A stretch of 64,000 nt of DNA. Source: Brachynemurus nebulosus (lineage: Eukaryota > Arthropoda > Insecta > Neuroptera > Myrmeleontidae). Both the position numbers and the translations under genes were made by a program. The stretch spans positions 25,976,877 to 26,040,876 of the forward strand of contig JAPWDM010000005.1 in NCBI GenBank assembly GCA_035578155.1, written 5' to 3'. Positions 50,067 through 63,309 of this stretch are shown in pieces. How positions within the stretch are numbered: the stretch's first letter is position 1; every line of letters starts with the position of its first letter. The notes under the pieces were generated by a model that was given only the letters and a program-made list of their open reading frames with translations, did no database searches and was not told the origin of the DNA.

Positions 50067-51335
50067 TAGTCCGGATAAAATAATTTTTCACAGGACCGGC
50101 TTAACGATTTCAGTGTAATACTGTTAGACTGTTTGTATTTATGTATGAGACTGCTAGAGCAAATAATGTTCCTTTACATACATACATACATAAACTGATT
50201 AACTTAAATCGAATTAACATAATATGTTTTAGAAAATATTACTTAATTTTTCCTTAAAAAATGTTCATACAAAACTAGTATATCTTGCCAACAAACTATA
50301 CACAAATAAAAGTATACATATTAAGAAAAAAAAATGTAACGTTAATAATGTGTTATCTAATAAAATATTATGTAGGTATTTATTTCATTTTTGCTAATAT
50401 TTTTTTTGTATATACTTTTGAGCATTGAATAACTAGTGGGAATACACTTATATACACAATCTATATGAAAATGAAAAGTGACTAAAAGTGTTGACGAATA
50501 TGGATGGTTAAACAAGAGGGGATTTAAAATTTTTCTAGATTAACTGATGTTATATTTGTTAGTATAAATATTTTTAGAACATTTATTAATAAATACTCTC
50601 CAATTACAACAAAAATCACATAAAAATTAAAAAATATTCATTACCATCGATAGTTTGTAGGTATTCTGTGTTTGTAGATCATAAAAAGGTGTTAATCAAT
50701 ATGACGATTTTGCTTCAAAAAAATAATATCTAAAAAACTTCTATTGTATGGTCCATACAAATATTCTAATATCAATAGTATCTGTGGTTAAATACAAATA
50801 ATGCATACGTACATATTTATACGTACGACACGTACGATGTCATCAAAATGATGTTTTGTTTATGTGTTTGAATGAAATGTACAACTAGATTAAATATTGC
50901 TTGATTTACATTGCATGTGTATGTACCTATGTAGAAAACTAAAAATTTTAAAAAATTGTAAACAAGGTACATATATTAAATTTTAAAAAGTTAAAAAGAG
51001 ATAAGGAGTTTGTTTGTCAATTGATACTCAAAGAAAGCTGTCGGTGGGAACGGAAGTAATAAATTTTGTTTTATATGTAACTGCGAGCTAGTTAGACAAA
51101 TAAATATTGCAAAACTTTAATTCAATAAAATTTGGGGCCCCTTTTTATTTTTGATATAAATCTCACATAATAAAATTTTTCTAAAAAGTTTTTGCTTCTC
51201 TATGTTGAATTTCAATAAATTTTCAGGATTCTGTTATTTCTGTTGCAGCAGACTCATACATAAATACAAACAGTCTAACAGTATTACACTGAAATCGTTA
51301 AGCCGGTCCTGTGAAAAATTATTTCATCCGGTCTA
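50067..51335. mobile_element. 1.27-kb TA-flanked element with about 90-bp inverted ends
   Basis: The left end TAGTCCGGATAAAATAATTT continues through CAGGACCGGCTTAACG to ATGTATGAG (about 50153); the same series is inverted at 51245-51335 with few differences. TA lies on both sides. The interior is AT-rich with no transposase. Confidence 0.85.
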
Positions 51336-51339
51336 TAAT

Positions 51340-52660
51340 AATAAATGTGGAAACTACAGGGACAGGTGGGGACAAAGGCGAGGATCGTCTATTCGTTCGC
51401 TAATGACTGTAAAAACAAAAATTAGATTAGATAGAGATTATAATGATTGCTGCTGTTTGTGAAATTAGCAACATCATATATGAAGATATACTGTAAATTA
51501 CAAAAATGTTCGTTCATCCAGTCTTATTGATTTAATTAATTTAGAAAGTACACCGTTTGATATTTACCATTTTTTTCGAAACATTCTTTAAATAATGTCC
51601 GTGATATTTGAAACCCACACACGAAGCGATTATCTATAATAAAGTACATAGGTATAATCAATTTTCTAATCAATTCTTGAGTTAATTTTGATTTAAAAAT
51701 ATAATATACTTGTATATCTTTATATATCTGTATCAATTTATTTGTAATAAAATACGGAAATATTATGAAAAGAACAAAAATATTTGAAAGTAATCACAAA
51801 AGAACAGTTAGAAATTGTTATGCGGGACAACATCAAACGATACACCACTTGTGAAGACATTATATAAGTATAAATAATAATTTTATAACTTGAATATATT
51901 GCGAACTAAATCAATACATTTTTATGCACTTGGTAATTCGAACGAAAATTCATTGCTACGTAACAAAACGACGTGTTAATTCGAACTTATCGCCGTTAAA
52001 TACTCGACAATTCAAAGTTGCAGAGCGAAAGAGACAGACTGTGGTTGCCAATACTGGAACACTAAAAATTTTTAAAAATTAAAAAAAAAAATGATTCTGA
52101 ATTGAAAATCGGCTCCGTGGACCCGAAACTTAACACCAAAAATATTTTTGAACGCTCTATTTAAATATTTCCAAATTTGTCATTACACGGTCGGTCATAT
52201 GTAAAGTGAAAAATTTCCCACAGCTATATATAAAACAAAGCTTACTTGGATAGTATTTTAGACGGTAGATCAGCAATTTTATGGTAGTCGTAGATAGTAT
52301 ATTATTTAACGAGGATCCTAAGTGTAATGTTTGCGGCCTCGGATACAGTTTCAAAATCTAAGACTGCAAGGGCTAAATCTAAGGGCTAAAGTGTGAGTAA
52401 GTTTTGATCAGTAAATTTAACTGATTTGGAAACCATAATAACAATTAATTAATTATTCGATAAATTCTCCTATCGTACTGCACCCCAATTTTATTTTATT
52501 TATTAATAAATTTGTGTTATCTACAACTCAAAACTTGTATTTTCTACAAATCTGAAGAATTGCTAACCCAAAAAAACACTCCAGTTTTGCTATCGTGTTT
52601 TTGCTAGTTGACAACTCTTTCCCTTAAATTGCCAGATTAAAATTTTTCGTTAAATATACA
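51340..52660. other. Intergenic, with a Tigger MITE fragment
   Basis: Positions 51905-52037 (ATCAATACATTTTTATGCAC through GAGCGAAAGAGACAGA) match the interior of the Tigger-type MITE at 44466-44829, without its ends. Nothing else is supported. Confidence 0.65.
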
Positions 52661-52661
52661 C

Positions 52662-54591
52662 AAAGGGCATAGCCGGGTAAGATAGGGAAAACGGCCCTTG
52701 ATGCAAAATTAATTGTTTTTATAGGAAATAATACTTCTTAGCCCCAGATACATTCCTGCCAAATTTCAACCCTCCGAGGCTAATAGTTTATAAATACACA
52801 AACAGACAAAAATTTTCCAAAAAAATTTTTTTCGACGAAATTACTGAGCCGATTTATTTGAGTTTAATATATATTGTGTAACCAGCTTAGGCAAAGTAAT
52901 AAAAAAAAAAATTAACGTTATATCCCTTTATTATACTAATTTTTTTAAATTTTTAAATTTAAGTAAATTTTTTTTTGGCACTTACGCGTTAGCGACACCC
53001 ACCATTTTTTGTTCAATAATATATCTCTTAGTACTCTATAACATATATTTTTTTGGAAAAATTTTAGTTGGTAGAACATAGTAATATTTCAATACAAATG
53101 CATGCCATGTTCGGTACTACATATATTACTTATGTATAAAAAGAACCATAAAGTAAAGCATCTGCCTTATTTCTAATACACAGTAGAACTCTGAGGAGTG
53201 CAATAAAATGTTCTCTTCCCCCCTGAGTTGCAGTTCTTGGAGTTCCTGTGACGGTCTAAAAAAATATATATTTCGACTTGTTATAAAAAATATGTTTTAA
53301 CTTATTAAAAAATAATTTTCAAGGTTAATTTTACCATGAATCTGAATATTTAAATGAAATTAATAAACTTATCTCAGTATATTTACTAATTAAAATTACA
53401 TCTAACTCAACAAAAATTAGAAACTTTATTGAAATAAAGATAATATTAATAACCATAATACATCTTAAATGTTATATTGTTTTAATAATAATAAACATTA
53501 ACTTAATAAATTGGAACAAAAAAATTTAACAATGTATAGTAATAACAACAGTCCGGCTAAAATCTGCTGTAGTTATAAAAACATGTAGGTAAATTACATG
53601 TACATATTACTAATTTGAAGAAAGTGGTGTACATGTGTACGCAGTATGTAGCTCGCCCCTCTCACTTGATATTTTTGTTGCACTTCTTAAGGGGGTGCAG
53701 AAAGTGGATTTTTTCTGTAATAAAATTACATGCGTTCATAACTACGTCAAACAAGCCTAGACAAACGTCTAGCTTTATCTACCGTTTGTCTTCTTTTGTT
53801 AACACGATGACGGGTCATGGGGAATTATAACGAAATGACCAATTGTTATACTATTTTGACAGCTAATAAACTTTATATGAAATTGTTGACGTCGTAAGAT
53901 GTGGTGTATGAGCTAACAAAGTTTCACTTGACGTTTTACAAAGGAAAAAACTCTAACAAAAGAGAAATCAATATCTATTTTGTTTTATTAACAAAAAAGA
54001 CAAACGGCAGATAATGTTGGACTTTTGTAAATTTAAACTAGTTTATCGTAGTTATGAACGTATGTAATTATATTATTTTAGAAATAGGGTAGATATTATA
54101 CTTTATAGTCCTTTTTATACATAAGTAATATATGTAGTACCGAACATGGCATGCATTTGTATTGAAATATTACTATGTTCTACCAACTAAAATTTTTCCA
54201 AAAAAATATATGTTATAGAGTACTAAGAGACATATTATTGAACAAAAAATGGTGGGTGTCCGTAACGCGTAAGTGCCAAAAAAAAATTTACTTAAATTTA
54301 AAAATTTAAAAAAATTAGTATAATAAAGGGACATAACGTTAATTTTTTTTTTATTACTTTGCCTAAGGTGGGTACACAATATATATTAAACTCAAATAAA
54401 TCGGCTCAGTAATTTCGTCAAAAAAAATTTTTTTTGAAAATTTTTGTCTATTCGTGTATTCATAAACTATTAGCCTCAGAGGGTTGAAATTTGGCAGTAA
54501 TGCATCTGGGGCTAAGTAGTATTATTTCCTATAAAAACAATCAATTTTGCGTCAAGGGCCGTTTTCCCTATCTTACCCGGCTATGCCCTTT
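52662..54591. mobile_element. 1.93-kb long-inverted-repeat element
   Basis: Arms of about 520 bp (52662-53185 and 54068-54591) are near-identical, starting AAAGGGCATAGCCGGGTAAG. The pairing resumes at 53720-53808 against 53980-54068 (ACATGCGTTCATAACTACG; ACCGTTTGTCTTC), so the left arm is interrupted by about 535 bp (about 53187-53719). The loop (about 53810-53980) includes an 80-bp segment related to 4322-4405. No coding region and no clear target duplication. Confidence 0.85.
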
Positions 54592-54596
54592 ATTCG

Positions 54597-56090
54597 AAAA
54601 AATAGAAACCTCTCATATAATAACACAAAATACGTGGCCTTGATTTGAGTATGGTTGCTAATCACCCTAAAATTAATTCAAAACATAATCTGAAACAATT
54701 CGAGAATAAATTCGTCTACTGTTTTTTGAGATCACACATTTAATTTTTGATAAAAATTAAGAAAATACAATAATTTTTTACTAAAACAAAATATTTTCCA
54801 AAAATGATTTTTATAGGCCACTATACTTTAATACGCTTACGTAATTTTTAACATTTCTGACATAAGCTTTCAAAAGTACCAACCGAAAACTTTGTTAAAT
54901 TCATACGCGGGCACAAAAATAAATTATCGTCAATTTTACAAAGTGGCACAATTCATTTTCACAGATTTTGTGAAGAAAAATATTTTAAATTAAATAGGTT
55001 TACACGAAAAACCTATAGTTGTAACATGCATTTACATTTTAACAAGTGAAAAATGTTTCCTAAAATTTTGTTTTACTTTCGGATATTATTTGAATATGAA
55101 AAAACAAAATCATTAGTAAAACCAATAGTGCACACCCCACAAGTTGTTTTAATATAACGTGCGATTCAAACAAACCAATATTTTAATGTGTACTCAATAA
55201 AATTAAGTGGTTACATATAATGAACTACTACTCAAAGAGCAAAAAGTATTGTAGGTATATATGATAAAAAGAGCAAATAGCAGGACTGTACTGATTCGAA
55301 TTTGACTTATCAGTGTGAAAATCATTAGGATTCTACGTGAATAATTAAAGAACCACAGAATTTTCATAAACCGTTAAAAATTGATCTGTAGTTAGTTAAT
55401 CTAGTCGCTATATGAGCTTCTGCCTGGAGGCGACACGAAATTCGACTACAGCGCTTGAGATGGACAAATATATCATTTTATCAGAACGCTATTTGTACAT
55501 AATTTTACAATTTTTTTTTTTAAAAAGTATTTTATAAGAAATTTTAAAAAAAATATCCTAAAAATTACTTCTTATACTTTTTTAAGGTAAAATGAACATA
55601 TGTGTGGCTTTTATTAAAAAATTTTAATTTTTTAATACATTTTTCAATTTTAATTTTTTAATACATTCTCAATTTAAAAAAATTCTGAGGTACCTTAGTG
55701 AAATTGGCGACGATATATCGAAAATGTTTATATGATTTTTGTTTTTAAAACAAAAGCACAATTTTAAAATTTTTATACAAAAACAATGTAAAACAAGTAG
55801 GTAATACCAATATGTAAACGTTAAATACTCAACTCACAATGAGTCATGAGTACAATAGTACCAACCTAATAAATGTTACGGCATACATATTATGTATGTA
55901 TATGCACATGTAAAAGACTGTATGTAGTAACTACTAACTAGTATAACAGTGGTAGCAACACAAAGTGTTTATTTTTAAAATACATATGCTTTGCATAGAG
56001 TGAATGACATGATTCACATAAAAAAACAATGAAGTATTAGTTGTGAAAGACAAGAATGAGACGGATTAAGTGATGTGAAACAATGTATGC
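54597..56090. other. AT-rich intergenic DNA, nothing seen
   Basis: No feature supported. Confidence 0.4.
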
Positions 56091-56092
56091 TA

Positions 56093-56274
56093 CAGTAAAA
56101 CCTCTTTTACACCGATGATTTTTTTAATATTTTCGACGATACAGACACTATAGATAATCACTTTTGTAACTTTAACTCCTTTAAGACTAATGACGAGCTC
56201 AACTCATCATACTAATTTTTAGAAAAAATTCAACTGACGAGTTTGCAATGTTTTACATCGATAACTGGAGGCTG
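56093..56274. mobile_element. Possible 182-bp pogo-type MITE
   Basis: CAGTAAAACCTCTTTTACAC at the left and, reversed, CAGCCTCCAGTTATCGATGT at the right, flanked by TA. CCGATGA/TCATCGG-like words are shared but the inverted match is loose. Confidence 0.4.
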
Positions 56275-56276
56275 TA

Positions 56277-57597
56277 TAGTAAAGAGCGGTCATACTGTAA
56301 ATAAATTAAACAAAATGTACCAAACTTGCAATTATACTTATAGGGATATTAAATTTTTTATCTAAAATATTGGAATATATGGCGGTACTAAAGGGGTTAA
56401 CAAAAATATTTTCTTCATCCTCGTACTCCGAACATCGCGAGTTCTATATATAACATCAATCAAAGTCCTAATTCATTCTGTTTCTGGTATAATACGGTTG
56501 TACTGTACCCGGACCGAATATAATATTATTATAAATATTATTTTACTGCATTTACTGTAGTTTTCGATACTGTCTGTACGATGATTTGTCTAGGTATAAT
56601 AGCAAATTTTATGTTCGTATGTCTTGGAAACTAATGTTGTAGTTTTTATTACTTTCAAGTTTACTATACTGTATTATTCGAATAAGAAAAATAATATGGA
56701 TTTATGTTTCTATTTGAATGTAAACGACACAACATGACACACCATATGTACTCGAAGGTCAAGGTTTAATGTTAAAAATGAATTTTACAAACATTTCCAT
56801 TAGGTACAAATACTCTTTTAGTTTGCTATTAAAACATAGTAAATAATACACATTACTATTTCTGGCGGATTTCGAATGGTTATAACAGTTGAACCGTGAT
56901 CATCGAGTACTATAAAATACATTGTCTCATTTCCCGGTGGTGTACGTGCTGAAATTGTACACCAAGTCTATTTTCGTTTGAAGAAGAAAAATTCAACGTT
57001 ATTGTAAAACAAGACTACAACAGTACCAATAAGTTTTTCCGTGATACACGATTCTTCCAAATTAAAGCAGGCTGATAGCTATGAAATGTTTGAAAATTCC
57101 AAAATTATTAACTTATCCTCGACTTTGAATTATTATTGGTGTTTTCTTGCAACGGACTATCATTTACTTTTTATGCAAAAAAATATGTAGCTACAGAAAC
57201 ATTTCTTATAATTATCTAGCGGACATCTGTCGGACCAAACAGAACCGCGCTTTGTATATGCAGGTATATTGCACTTGATGTGATTAACGTAAAAAAAAGG
57301 TCAACAGATTTTGACAAAACATATGTATACAACACGTACATACCTATAAGTACAAAAAAATTATTTCTACGAATTTTATGTAAACATTTTTAAATGTTTT
57401 CATTTGTAACATCATTACATGACATCATATGTAACTGAAATGTATGTGTGTATGTGTATGTGTTCTTGTTTATATTATTTCATTTAAAATTATATAAATA
57501 TATACATATCCTTTTATACTGCTTTCAATTTTAAGTAATAGAAATAGTTGTTTATTATAACTTTGTTTTTCAATAATAATAAAAATTTTAGCAAATA
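56277..57597. other. AT-rich intergenic DNA, nothing seen
   Basis: Only short simple repeats (GTATGTGT near 57440). Confidence 0.4.
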
Positions 57598-58055
57598 CTA
57601 GCCGTACCCGTGACGTTGTTCACGCGAAACGTTGAGTAGTTTCTTTTTCCAATTTGTAGTCTCTTGCAACACAAAATGCATTAAATTGTCTCCAAATTGA
57701 CAATTGTGTATTTATTGTATTTTTCGGTACACAATTAGCAACATTTTTTTTTATTTAAAATTCAGAAAAATTTTCAAACTACAAAATTTATTTACAATTT
57801 TTGTTACTATAGTTATGAAATTTTTTATGAAATATGTACATTGGCGTAATGTGTGTAGATGCTCAAAATAGTTTTTCAATTTTCCCGTGGGAATGAGACA
57901 TTTTCCCGGAATAAAAAGTATCTTAGATGTTGACCCAGGTAATAAGTTATCATCACACCAAATTTCATTAAAATCCGTCCAGTAGTTTTTACATGATGCG
58001 TGAACAGATAGGCAGACAGACAGAGACAGATTTACAGTTTTATTATACGTATAGA
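57598..58055 (-). mobile_element. Non-autonomous Helitron, copy 2, complete ends
   Basis: On the minus strand it begins TCTATACGTATAATAAAACT and ends with a GCGTGAACAACGTCACG hairpin plus GGTACGGCTAG. The host bases are A before TC and T after CTAG, the A|T insertion site of Helitrons. The interior has one copy of the GGACGGATTTTAATGAAATT unit seen in copy 1. Confidence 0.85.
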
Positions 58056-58959
58056 TGTATTATAGTGGGTCACCTAAATTTTCAACAACTTCTTATAATT
58101 TAAAAAAAAAAAGAAATTTCGATTATCTGAAGTTTCTTATTTTTGTCAAATAAAAAGTGTCGTTACTATTCTAAATGGCGAAAAATTTATTTTTTTTTAA
58201 CCAGTTACATTCATTTAAATGTGTACAATTTCATGTAATTTAGTTGTAAAATTTTACTATAACAAGTACGGTCCTGCGTTGTCCGAAACTATCCGCTTCC
58301 TACTTCGTATAATTTATACACTGTTTCCATTAGTTGAGAATCACCGATTTTAAAAACAAATAAGTAAACAATTATGACCCAAAATTAATTATGTAGTAAC
58401 TTGAAAAACATTTTAAAATTTGTCCTTTTTTCCGAAGATAAATTGTTAAAGTGGTGCATTTGTTTAAGCAAGGATTAAAAAATAAACATAAATAATTTAC
58501 CAAGTTTGTCAACATAAATTATCTAATTGAATAGTAACTTTTACGTCAAGTTGGCAATAAATAGGTATTTTATTATTTAGTAAAGCTAATGGCGAAAATT
58601 TGTACCCGAAAAATGTATCCATCGTTATTTTAAGTTCAATAACGGCAATACTATAATTTTTGTAATTCTATTAACATTTCTACAAATAAACAAGTCGTGA
58701 ACTGCAAGTTGTACTTGTGCAAAGAGTGTTCCATACAATCAGTAGTATTTATGGATTCAATGTAATATGTAACATATGAAAGTAGAGAAATTATTTTTGC
58801 TAACGAACAAATTTTATTCCTGACTTGGTCTGTTTTTGCTTATCAGAAAAAGCGAAATACTTACTGAATGTATCAACGTTCGCGAAAATCTTGATAATTT
58901 TCGTTCAATCTATACGTGATTCTTAATGTTAATGAATTTTTTTTTTATATTTTTCTGAA
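58056..58959. other. AT-rich DNA, nothing seen
   Basis: No left end of the Tc1 relic was found here. Confidence 0.35.
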
Positions 58960-59427
58960 AAATCCTTTGGATAATACGGGCCAGGGACAGCAATTTTTCA
59001 GAAGAATGCTGGTGTCTTAAAGCCCATTCTAAACGATTTTTCTTGATGTTGCCGGAGAGCCAAGGCTTCTCCTAGGTTTGCAGCTTTTTAAACCAGCTTC
59101 TGTGGGCCTTCTTCTTACAGTTCGAGAACTAATTGGTTTCCCAATGTCTCCCGATAAAGCTGCAGTGAGCTCAGAAAAAGTTTTTTTGCGATCCTTAAGT
59201 GAGTCACGGATAAGTTTTCTAATCTGGCGGTCAGTAGTAGCGCGTTTTCTGCCCGTTCTCATTTTGTTTGTGTGAGAGCCAGTCTCCACGAACCTTTTAA
59301 TTGTAAGTTGCACTGTACAAGGTCAAACTTTTATTAATTTAGCAATCTCTATTTGCGTCTTCCCTTCTTCATATAAAATTTGGATTTTTATTCGTATTTT
59401 TGTGTTAAGTTCTGGTTGTTTCGGCAT
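58960..59427 (-). pseudogene. Truncated Tc1-type transposase, N-terminal DNA-binding half
   Basis: Reads from ATG at 59427 (PKQPELNTKIRIKIQILYEE, GKTQIEIAKLI) to an in-frame TGA near 59330, then TVQLTIKRFVETGSHTNK, RTGRKRATTDRQIRKLI, FSELTAALSGDIGKPISSRT and VRRR. A frameshift near 59050 leads to WLSGNIKKNRLEWALRHQHSS. These are the paired-like helix-turn-helix domains of Tc1-type transposases. The DDE catalytic half is absent, so the copy is truncated on the left. The right inverted end lies at about 59716. Confidence 0.85.
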
Positions 59428-59712
59428 TTCGTATTATAAACTGTCTCTACTATACGAATAAACAACACTCAGCAGCTTCTTGTTATCCCGAAAGTTAATA
59501 ATAGGCTAACAAATAAGTCACATTATTTTTCAAAAAATTTCAAATTTCACATTTTGTGGGCCAGGTGTTTTATGGCACCTTAAAATCTTTTATCAATTGT
59601 TTAAAATTAACTCTTAGTATTGCCTTTCATTCTATTATTAAACAGAAAAGTCATTTTTAAATTAATTTTAGAGTTACACGTGTTTTATGGGGGTGCTCAA
59701 TACTTTTGGCCA

Positions 59713-59716
<4 letters not shown>
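59428..59716. mobile_element. Right end of the Tc1 element
   Basis: Reversed, it starts GTCTTGGCCAAAAGTATTGA, the familiar Tc1 end word, next to TA. GTGTTTTATGG occurs at about 59566 and 59681 as direct repeats inside the end, as in Tc1 elements with internal binding sites. Confidence 0.75.

Positions 59717-59789
<73 letters not shown>
59717..59789. repeat. (TA)n microsatellite abutting the Tc1 end
   Basis: Pure TA tract immediately outside the terminal GACTA of the Tc1 relic. Confidence 0.95.
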
Positions 59790-59793
<4 letters not shown>

Positions 59794-60650
59794 TTCGTGT
59801 TTTAATAAGCTTTCCGTTGATACGCTGTTCAATGCTCCTGAGGAAAAAAATTATTTTCCACTTTTCGAATTACTCCTTTAACTTAACAACCAGAATTGAA
59901 ATTTAATCTATAATCGGGCCACCACACTCTATCTATGTGTCACAAATTTTGACGTCGAATGGTTTAGAGAAAATTGTCTGTGACACTGAAATTATTGCAT
60001 AGGTGTCCCGATTTGGTACGGAACACTAAAAAAATCGCATTCAACATCACTAATAGGTTTAACATTAAAATTACCTCTAGAGCAAAACTCTTTTTAGTAA
60101 TTATCGAATTATAGAACTCAAAAACTCACTGGAATAAAATCTAATGCCTGCGTTTGCCGGGTAGGTAAAAGGAAATAGCATTAGATTCATTCATTACACA
60201 GAAGAGATAAAGTTTGGTTCGAGTTGATTCAAGCTCACTCATGTGTACAGATGAGATATTTAGTAGAGATATGAGTGTACGTTGCACTTAAAACAAAAAT
60301 ATATATGTACTTATACTAGACGTGCTCGAACGTTGCTGGAAAACTCGAAGATACAAGCAAACATGAATGCAAGTAGTCGGGTCGGGTATAGATATATACT
60401 AAGTAATCATAATAATGAAAGCATCTATGATAGTAGGAATGAGCATTTTGGGTAAATGGATGAAAGTGCATGCACATTGGCCTGTGTCACTCCCGTTATA
60501 TTAATACGACACATATAATATAAAGTACAGTAGAATTGTATTAACGGGATATCGTCACGTTTATAGCGAATTTCTAAATTGAAAATTCAGATATATTCGT
60601 GGTGGACTTAAACCCAGAACTTTAATAGAAATTTTATTGAATTTTATTTA
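59790..60650. other. Intergenic, no gene seen
   Basis: TACAGTAGAATTGTATTAAC at 60528 resembles a lone pogo-type end. A small hairpin ATCTAATGC/GCATTAGAT lies at about 60138-60187. Confidence 0.4.
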
Positions 60651-60653
60651 ATA

Positions 60654-61554
60654 CACCGTAAAACCGTCTGAACTCGGACAGGGGGTCTAAGCCCGGACAC
60701 TTTACACCAATCTTCAAAGTAAATAATTTCTACATTAACCTGCAACAATAAATATTTGTTCTTGACGTCATTAGAGAGAGAAAAACATCCTTTAAACAGC
60801 TGTACCAATAAAAACTACGGATTTCAATTTTTACTATCTCATTTTACAGGATTACTATCCTCCAGTTTTTCAAGGAAATAAAATGTCTGTCTAACTTAGA
60901 CATGTAATTTTCGTCATAATTGTCATATTGTTTTAGTTTTGATATGTATGTGTTCAGAATTTTTTCGCGCATCATTTAATGATGTTTGAAGTTACATTCG
61001 ATGTATATATAAAAAAATACATGCTATTTACATATATCCGTTTAGACCGGGACATATCAGTTTATTACACTATGGCCGCGATTCGCACTGGCTGTAACTT
61101 CCACTATCCATACGTTATATTCCCGCCAGAATTACGCGGTTTATGCCTCCTTCTGATGTCATATCGCATGTTTACTTCATAGAGAGGCATACTATGCATT
61201 GACCCCTCTCCCTTGCCACAAAATGTTTTGAAGCCTTTGACGGGTTCAAAGACATCAGGCGATACAAAACACTGTCCTAATCCCGATGGGAGAGATTAGT
61301 TTGTATGTTATTACATTATTTAAGTAAGTGTCTGGGTCAAGACCAATTTAGGGTGTAGACCCGGACACTTACTAATTATTTTTTTTTTTTTATTTTTACT
61401 TATAATGAAACAAATGGGTCAGGGATATAACAAATAATAAAGACTCTTTCTAATGGTTGTACTTTTATTGGTGATATCTATGACGAAAACATGTATAAAC
61501 ATAAAATTAATCAAAAAAATGTAAAAAAGTGTCCGGGTCTAGACGGTTTTACGA
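60654..61554. mobile_element. TA-flanked element with CGTAAAACCGTC ends and internal GTCCGGG copies
   Basis: Left CACCGTAAAACCGTCTGAAC, right reversed TCGTAAAACCGTCTAGACCC, with TA next to each. Inside both ends are GCCCGGACACTTT / AAAGTGTCCGGGTC, and the word recurs near 61040 (TTTAGACCGGGACAT), 61327 (AGTGTCTGGGTCAAGACC) and 61355 (TGTAGACCCGGACACTT). No recognised transposase. Confidence 0.7.
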
Positions 61555-61679
61555 TATTGTTTGTTATTTAATAATCGATTTTGAAAAAAATATGACGAGT
61601 ATGATTTTTATATAGTAACCCACAGTATTTTAAAATATTTTTTAACCTCTTGAATCGTACGTTGGCGTTTACATAGGTC

Positions 61680-61994
61680 CAGAGTCGGATCTACATAAGG
61701 ACACTTGGAGCACGTGCCCCGGGGTCCCCACATAATCGGGGCCTTCACAAAATTGCAAAAATTTCAAAATTAAGGAATAGAATAGAAATGATAAGCGCTT
61801 CTTCGTACTTATCATTCTTTTTTTGCTCACCAACCCTATTTTTCCGGAAAATTTGAAGTTTCGGAAATTCTCCCAGGGGGCCTCCACAAAAGTACTTAAG
61901 AGCCCCTGAATACTTTACACTCCACATGTGAAGTATTCAGGGACCACCACATTAGAAGTGCCCGAGGACCTCCACAGAGGTAAATCCGGTCTTG
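61680..61994. mobile_element. 315-bp hAT MITE
   Basis: Left CAGAGTCGGATCTACATAAG, right reversed CAAGACCGGATTTACCTCTG. Flanks CATAGGTC (61672-61679) and CACAGGTT (61995-62002) match 6/8. The minus-strand open frames inside are not gene-like. Confidence 0.75.
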
Positions 61995-62002
61995 CACAGG
62001 TT

Positions 62003-62490
62003 AGCCTATTTTTAATAATTTATATTCTATAACCGTAGCTGGAATATGTGGCTGTAGACGGAGAGTTTCATTCACACTACTGTGATAGAGAAGTGATAGA
62101 TAACAAGCACACAAATAAAAAGTTTATAGAAAAATAACTGTTACAAATAAAATTGAGAAAAAAATAAAATTGTTTAAATATCCAGTAATTTTTTCTTGTA
62201 GTGAATAGTCTTATTGACAGTGGCATTATTCAGAAAAAATTTATGGGATTCAGAATGGAATTATTTCTTATTTATTGAAATGTATGGAAATGGCATCACT
62301 GGAGGCATCAATGGAGCTTGTATAGAATTTATAATAAAATACTACCCACGGCCTCTTCCACTTTCAACTTGACTTATTTTTTCGAGTGTTTAAATACAGA
62401 TACGAACTAAGTTCCGTTGAAATAAACAAATATTTCTTCCATTGTTTCCTTACACTTGTAACAATGCGCAAGAATCATACAAAATCCAAA
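62003..62490. other. AT-rich DNA, nothing seen
   Basis: No feature supported. Confidence 0.35.
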
Positions 62491-62494
62491 TTAA

Positions 62495-63112
62495 GGAGGG
62501 GAGGGGGGCGTTAAGGTTTTAAAACTTTTTTTTGCATTTTTTTAATTATTTTTTTTTCTGGATGTATAACATGTCAAGCGTGTTGTGTCAAAATTTCAAG
62601 TAAATCCGAGCAAAGCTAATGAAGATACAGCGTTGCAAGCGACCGGCCCTCATGCTCGATTTTTATACTTGCCTGGTAGGCTACGCGACGTGCCTACCTG
62701 GTAAGTATAAAATTTACTTTAATTTTATACTTGCAAATCATATACAAAGCAAATACTTACTATAATTACCCTTGTAAGTACAAAAAATTATATAATTTTA
62801 TTGATGTTTAGTTTTGGATTTTTTAGTACAAAAAACCTTAAATCCATTTTCTCGCAAACAATATTTTTGAAGTTCGTGAATATCATAACTCAAAATCTAC
62901 TTCACCGATACTTTTGAAATTTTGTATACTGTTTCTACACATAAATCAACAGGTAATGGTCGAGTTTTTTTTTTTTTTTTTTTTTGCTATTTTTTTCCAG
63001 TTTATAATAACAAATTACCCGAAATTTTTAGCAAAAATTGCTTTTTTCACTTCAAGATGCTGCCAAAAATAAAAAAATCGAAAAAAAAAAACAAAAAACT
63101 CTTCCTAACTCC
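62495..63112. mobile_element. Possible TTAA-type element containing a hairpin
   Basis: TTAAGGAGGGGAGGGG at the left and CTAACTCCTTAG at the right are weakly inverted (TTAA versus TTAG flank). Inside, TTATACTTGCCTGGTAGGC and GTGCCTACCTGGTAAGTATAA form a hairpin at 62664-62711. Assignment is tentative. Confidence 0.3.
62664..62711. repeat. Hairpin TTATACTTGCCTGGTAGGC
   Basis: Arms of 18-19 bases with one or two mismatches around TACGCGAC. Confidence 0.75.
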
Positions 63113-63309
63113 TTAGGGAAACATATCGCCTTTTAAACGCATTTCGATTTTTTTGTTTCGGTTGATCCGGTACCGAGTTATGATGTTCACCGCCAAACAA
63201 CTTTTTTTCGAGGCGCCTCCGGAGATTCGCGGTCACGGACTTATTTGTTGATATTTTTAATTAATAATTTTTTCAAAGATACTTCAGATATTATACTATA
63301 ACGTGTATA

